Shown here one piece after another: positions 3,956 to 6,053 of a stretch of 6,053 nucleotides of DNA. The stretch's first letter is position 1; each line of letters starts with the position of its first letter. Source of the DNA: Chloroflexota bacterium. GTDB taxonomy: Bacteria > Chloroflexota > Anaerolineae > 4572-78 > J111. A program made the translations under genes and the position numbers. The notes beneath the pieces are model-generated. The model had not been told where the DNA came from. It searched no databases and saw nothing but the letters and a program-made list of their open reading frames with translations. Location: positions 1-6,053 of the forward strand of contig RFJF01000370.1 in assembly GCA_003695455.1 (NCBI GenBank). Reading direction: 5' to 3'.

Positions 3956-5203
3956 TTATTGCTTCTGATTTGCGTTTGTGAGGTTATCTGCTGCTTGGGG
4001 TGGTGTTTTGTCTGCCGCAGCAAGTATTTCATCAATTTGTTGCCGCAAATTTCGTAAGTCCAGCAATACGTCAACATATTTTTCGGCTTGTAAGGCGTTA
4101 TTCAGATTAGCCCGGTCTCGTTGTTTGAGCCGGTTCAGAAAATCGAGCGTTTGACGCACCTTGTCTCTGAATCGAATCACCGGTTCGGATGAGACTGATC
4201 GCGTGATTTTGGGTGACTCGTTTTTCTCAGTGGTTTCTTCTGGCGCCAAAAGTTGGTCAACCAACTCTCTTACCGATGCAACAATAGACCGACCTGGCCC
4301 GTCCTCGGCCGCATTTTCAGCTTGCCAGGCAACCAATTGGTTGAGTGCCTGCACTTGAAGGTCGGGCCGGGATTTCAATTTTTGTACAATCGGCCGGATA
4401 GTCATTTCCGGTAAATTATGTTTTGCTACAATTTCAATGGCCTCATCGCACAAGTTTAACACCGAAGTGACAAAAATTCTGTACCGCTTTGATATTCCCA
4501 ACGTTTCTTCTACCAGCCGCCACGGAACCAGCGAACTCTGCTCTTCACTTTCCTCTGCTGTTTCATCATTGGATGCAGGTGAACTATCGTTCACCCCGGA
4601 TAGTTCATAACGCAGCGCCCACATTCCTCGAGCTCGCTCAACTGCATTAATATTTTCACGGAGCAAATTCTCAATGAGTTGGTGTGCTTTAACACTAACA
4701 CCGGCTGGCGCGATTGTGACCTTAATTTGATCCGGAGACAGCACATTATCCCCTTCTTTTATTTGCTTATTGTTAACCAGCAGATAAATGTGTGCCCAGT
4801 AGCGCCGTTCGCCGGTGACAATCAGGTACCGGACTCCCTGGGGCAAAGTTTCGGCAGCACGTGGTTCCCGGACCGAAATCGGGTTGATCAGGCCATGCTG
4901 CGCAATGCTGTCGGCCAACCGGCGCAGTTCTCGAATGTTTCGCTGTAGCCCTACGTTTGCTGGTTGGAGTTCTGCCCGGGTTTGCCACTCAGTCAGGACT
5001 TCGGATGCTGTTTTTTGTTCATTAACAAGAGCAGTTGCCAAATCCGGAGGGAGCAGGGAGCGGGGTTGGCTAAAATCCGGAATAATAACATTTAGTGGAA
5101 GTGTATCGGTAGTTTGTAACGCTTCTGATTCCAGACGTGCCTGCGCGTTGTCGCTCATTAAAGATACAACGGTACTGAATGATGGTCTTTTCCTTCTAGC
5201 CAC
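3956..5203 (-). CDS. parB: ParB-family partition protein (centromere-binding CTPase)
   Basis: 415-aa ParB that should load at parS, slide as a CTP-dependent clamp and stimulate ParA to segregate DNA. Visible landmarks are an N-terminal IIPDFSQPR box (40-48), [17 protein letters not shown] (96-112), the CTP-binding GERRY (131-135), [16 protein letters not shown] (177-192), a central helix-turn-helix region (about 227-275) and a charged C-terminal coiled coil (about 345-395) for dimerisation. It is longer than the usual 280-300 aa. About 45 residues separate the QPR box from LADSI, and a Ser/Glu-rich loop (203-224) interrupts the middle. The start is the GTG at 5203: it gives MARRKRPSF, a ParB-like N-terminus, and has AAAGGAGGT upstream (GGAGG at 5213-5217). 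It overlaps the end of parA by 8 bp, which implies translational coupling. A candidate parS lies in the codons for the Ser-rich loop. Confidence 0.95.
   Translation of the reverse strand: MARRKRPSFSTVVSLMSDNAQARLESEALQTTDTLPLNVIIPDFSQPRSLLPPDLATALVNEQKTASEVLTEWQTRAELQPANVGLQRNIRELRRLADSIAQHGLINPISVREPRAAETLPQGVRYLIVTGERRYWAHIYLLVNNKQIKEGDNVLSPDQIKVTIAPAGVSVKAHQLIENLLRENINAVERARGMWALRYELSGVNDSSPASNDETAEESEEQSSLVPWRLVEETLGISKRYRIFVTSVLNLCDEAIEIVAKHNLPEMTIRPIVQKLKSRPDLQVQALNQLVAWQAENAAEDGPGRSIVASVRELVDQLLAPEETTEKNESPKITRSVSSEPVIRFRDKVRQTLDFLNRLKQRDRANLNNALQAEKYVDVLLDLRNLRQQIDEILAAADKTPPQAADNLTNANQKQ
4578..4597. other. Candidate parS site 2, inside parB
   Basis: GGTGAAC-TATC-GTTCACC is an inverted repeat with 7-bp arms (4578-4584 and 4589-4595), identical over 20 bases to the core of the 3434-3465 repeat. 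A second dyad overlaps it: TGAACTATC (4580-4588) with GATAGTTCA (4599-4607). The site encodes GVNDSS in a Ser/Glu-rich loop between ParB domains, where sequence constraint is low. B. subtilis spo0J also carries a parS site in its own coding sequence. Confidence 0.5.
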
Positions 5204-6002
5204 GAGCGGTAACCTCCTTTGCCAACCTGATAAAAGCCTCCGCACCATCGCCGCTGTCATAACCAAATATATCGGTCTGCGCTGCGTGTGCGTTTCTGAT
5301 AGCCACCCGGTTTGGAATTGGGGAAAATATGCGATGTCCAAACATTTGTTGCAATGCCCCAACCGTTTCGCGTGCTTCAATGGTTCGACCAATCATGGTT
5401 GGCACTACCCCCAAAATTTCAAGATGATTGATCCGGGCAACATCGGAAATGGTTTCTTGCAGGAGGCCTAACCCAATTAATGGAAAATAACCGGGTTCAA
5501 CCGGAATTAACACATATTCTGCAGCCATTAGTGCGTTCAGCGTGAGCATTCCCAACGAGGGGGGGCAATCAATGAATATGTAATCGTAATTCTGCTTCAC
5601 CTCTTCCAGGGCGCTGGCTAATCGGTCTTCTCTGCGCAAAGTACCGATAAGTTCCAACTCGGCGCGGGCCAGCCGAATATGTGCCGGCAGCAGGTCCAGG
5701 TGTCCGGCCGGAAAGTCTCCATTTGCGTCCAGTTCAATTTGGTGAATGGCGTGTGGCGCCGGCGCTTCGTGAACAATCACTTCATAGGCGGTTTTGGTGT
5801 CTTCGGCTAGCGGCCCAAGTGTAAATTGGGCAGTCAAAAATACAGCACTGGTATTTGCCTGGGGGTCAGCATCTACCACAAGTACTTTAAGTTTTTCCCC
5901 GTTGGCAGAAGATAAACCTCTGGCCAGTGCCCCGGCCAGGTTAATAGTGATTGTGGATTTACCCACACCCCCTTTTTGATTGGAGATCGCAATAATACTC
6001 AT
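5196..6002 (-). CDS. parA: ParA-family partition ATPase (Soj/MinD type)
   Basis: 268-aa deviant Walker ATPase that binds the nucleoid non-specifically in its ATP form and drives plasmid or chromosome segregation with ParB. The start [17 protein letters not shown] carries the deviant Walker A motif, with the signature lysine at residue 10 and the catalytic lysine at 15. Walker A' is [13 protein letters not shown] (40-52) and Walker B is [11 protein letters not shown] (141-151), followed by [15 protein letters not shown]. There is no N-terminal helix-turn-helix, so this is the short chromosomal/type Ib-like form, and it is not expected to repress its own promoter directly. Its length is normal for the family. 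GAGGT (6009-6013) lies six bases before the ATG. parB follows with an 8-bp overlap, making a two-gene operon. Confidence 0.97.
   Translation of the reverse strand: MSIIAISNQKGGVGKSTITINLAGALARGLSSANGEKLKVLVVDADPQANTSAVFLTAQFTLGPLAEDTKTAYEVIVHEAPAPHAIHQIELDANGDFPAGHLDLLPAHIRLARAELELIGTLRREDRLASALEEVKQNYDYIFIDCPPSLGMLTLNALMAAEYVLIPVEPGYFPLIGLGLLQETISDVARINHLEILGVVPTMIGRTIEARETVGALQQMFGHRIFSPIPNRVAIRNAHAAQTDIFGYDSGDGAEAFIRLAKEVTARG
5201..5217 (-). promoter_or_regulatory. Consensus ribosome-binding site that fixes the parB GTG start
   Basis: On the minus strand AAAGGAGGT lies within the last codons of parA. GGAGG is at 5213-5217, nine bases before the GTG at 5201-5203. This near-perfect Shine-Dalgarno sequence favours GTG over the later in-frame ATG near 5157 and over the upstream open frame that reads through parA. 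Confidence 0.85.
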
Positions 6003-6041
6003 TTGACTACCTCAACTTAACAAATAGAAACTGGTAATTAC

Positions 6042-6047
6042 ATTATA
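6042..6047 (-). promoter_or_regulatory. Consensus -10 element of the parAB promoter
   Basis: TATAAT followed by G lies on the minus strand about 40 bp before the parA ATG, so transcription would begin near 6035 with a short leader. The matching -35 would fall beyond the end of the window and cannot be checked. Confidence 0.6.
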
Positions 6048-6053
6048 CTTGAT

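Noticed and set aside
3811..4077. 88-aa minus-strand frame
   Set aside because: It is out of frame with the 3' end of parB and then runs through the MITE-like element; no ribosome-binding site or family features.
4815..5471. 218-aa plus-strand open frame
   Set aside because: It is antisense to the end of parA and the start of parB, both firmly identified, and its translation has no family features.
5951..5959. DnaA-box-like TGTGGATTT
   Set aside because: It lies in the Walker A coding region of parA and is isolated, with no cluster of boxes around it.

Overview
The window reads as a replication and partition backbone, most likely of a plasmid or other self-maintaining element. Every convincing protein gene lies on the minus strand. 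From high to low coordinates these are parA (5196-6002), parB (3956-5203), a small DNA-binding-like protein (2666-3007) and a large replication-initiator-like protein that ends in a DnaA domain I (213-2201). A Chloroflexota host, perhaps Anaerolineae, fits best: the long ParB variant, the small 'WFxWL...FTARKE...YWYAY...AYLG' protein and the initiator architecture all resemble proteins I associate with that phylum. This is recognition by eye, not a search result.

Region by region: 1-212 holds no gene that I can see. 213-2201 is the initiator gene, with two related winged-helix-like units, a helical segment and a C-terminal DnaA_N domain. 2256-2309 is a compact divergent promoter region: a near-consensus plus-strand promoter (TTGACA, 17 bp, TATCAT) and a weaker minus-strand promoter for the initiator share one -10 dyad. 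2291-2640 contains a chain of hairpins. At least four have exactly six-base loops, and the loops share GUGGCA or UUGGC(A/G) while the stems differ completely. The G-T pairs in the stems make sense only for plus-strand RNA, and the plus-strand promoter points straight into the array. I regard this as the most novel item in the window.

2666-3007 is the small protein gene. It has its own strong promoter, with two 15-bp direct repeats 21 bp apart, one filling the -35/-10 spacer and one just upstream. 3090-3380 is a gene-free, repeat-rich stretch: an 11-bp inverted repeat, a REP-like GTCATTGCGAG-type element, a perfect CCCCGCAG/CTGCGGGG hairpin and a TTACAGAG/CTCTGTAA hairpin. 3434-3465 is a 14-bp perfect inverted repeat. 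Its 20-bp core recurs exactly inside parB at 4578-4597, so the pair are candidate parS centromere sites. 3555-3811 encodes a degenerate zinc-ribbon remnant without a start codon. 3812-3952 is a fold-back MITE-like element with 21-bp terminal inverted repeats and a 5-bp GATTT flanking duplication, sitting directly after the parB stop.

Working model (inference): the initiator opens an origin in the non-coding DNA near it and recruits the host helicase through its DnaA-like domain. ParA and ParB segregate the copies using the paired inverted-repeat sites. The small protein may autoregulate through the 21-bp repeats, and the hairpin RNA may control copy number or titrate a factor. No rRNA, tRNA, CRISPR array or complete transposase gene is visible.
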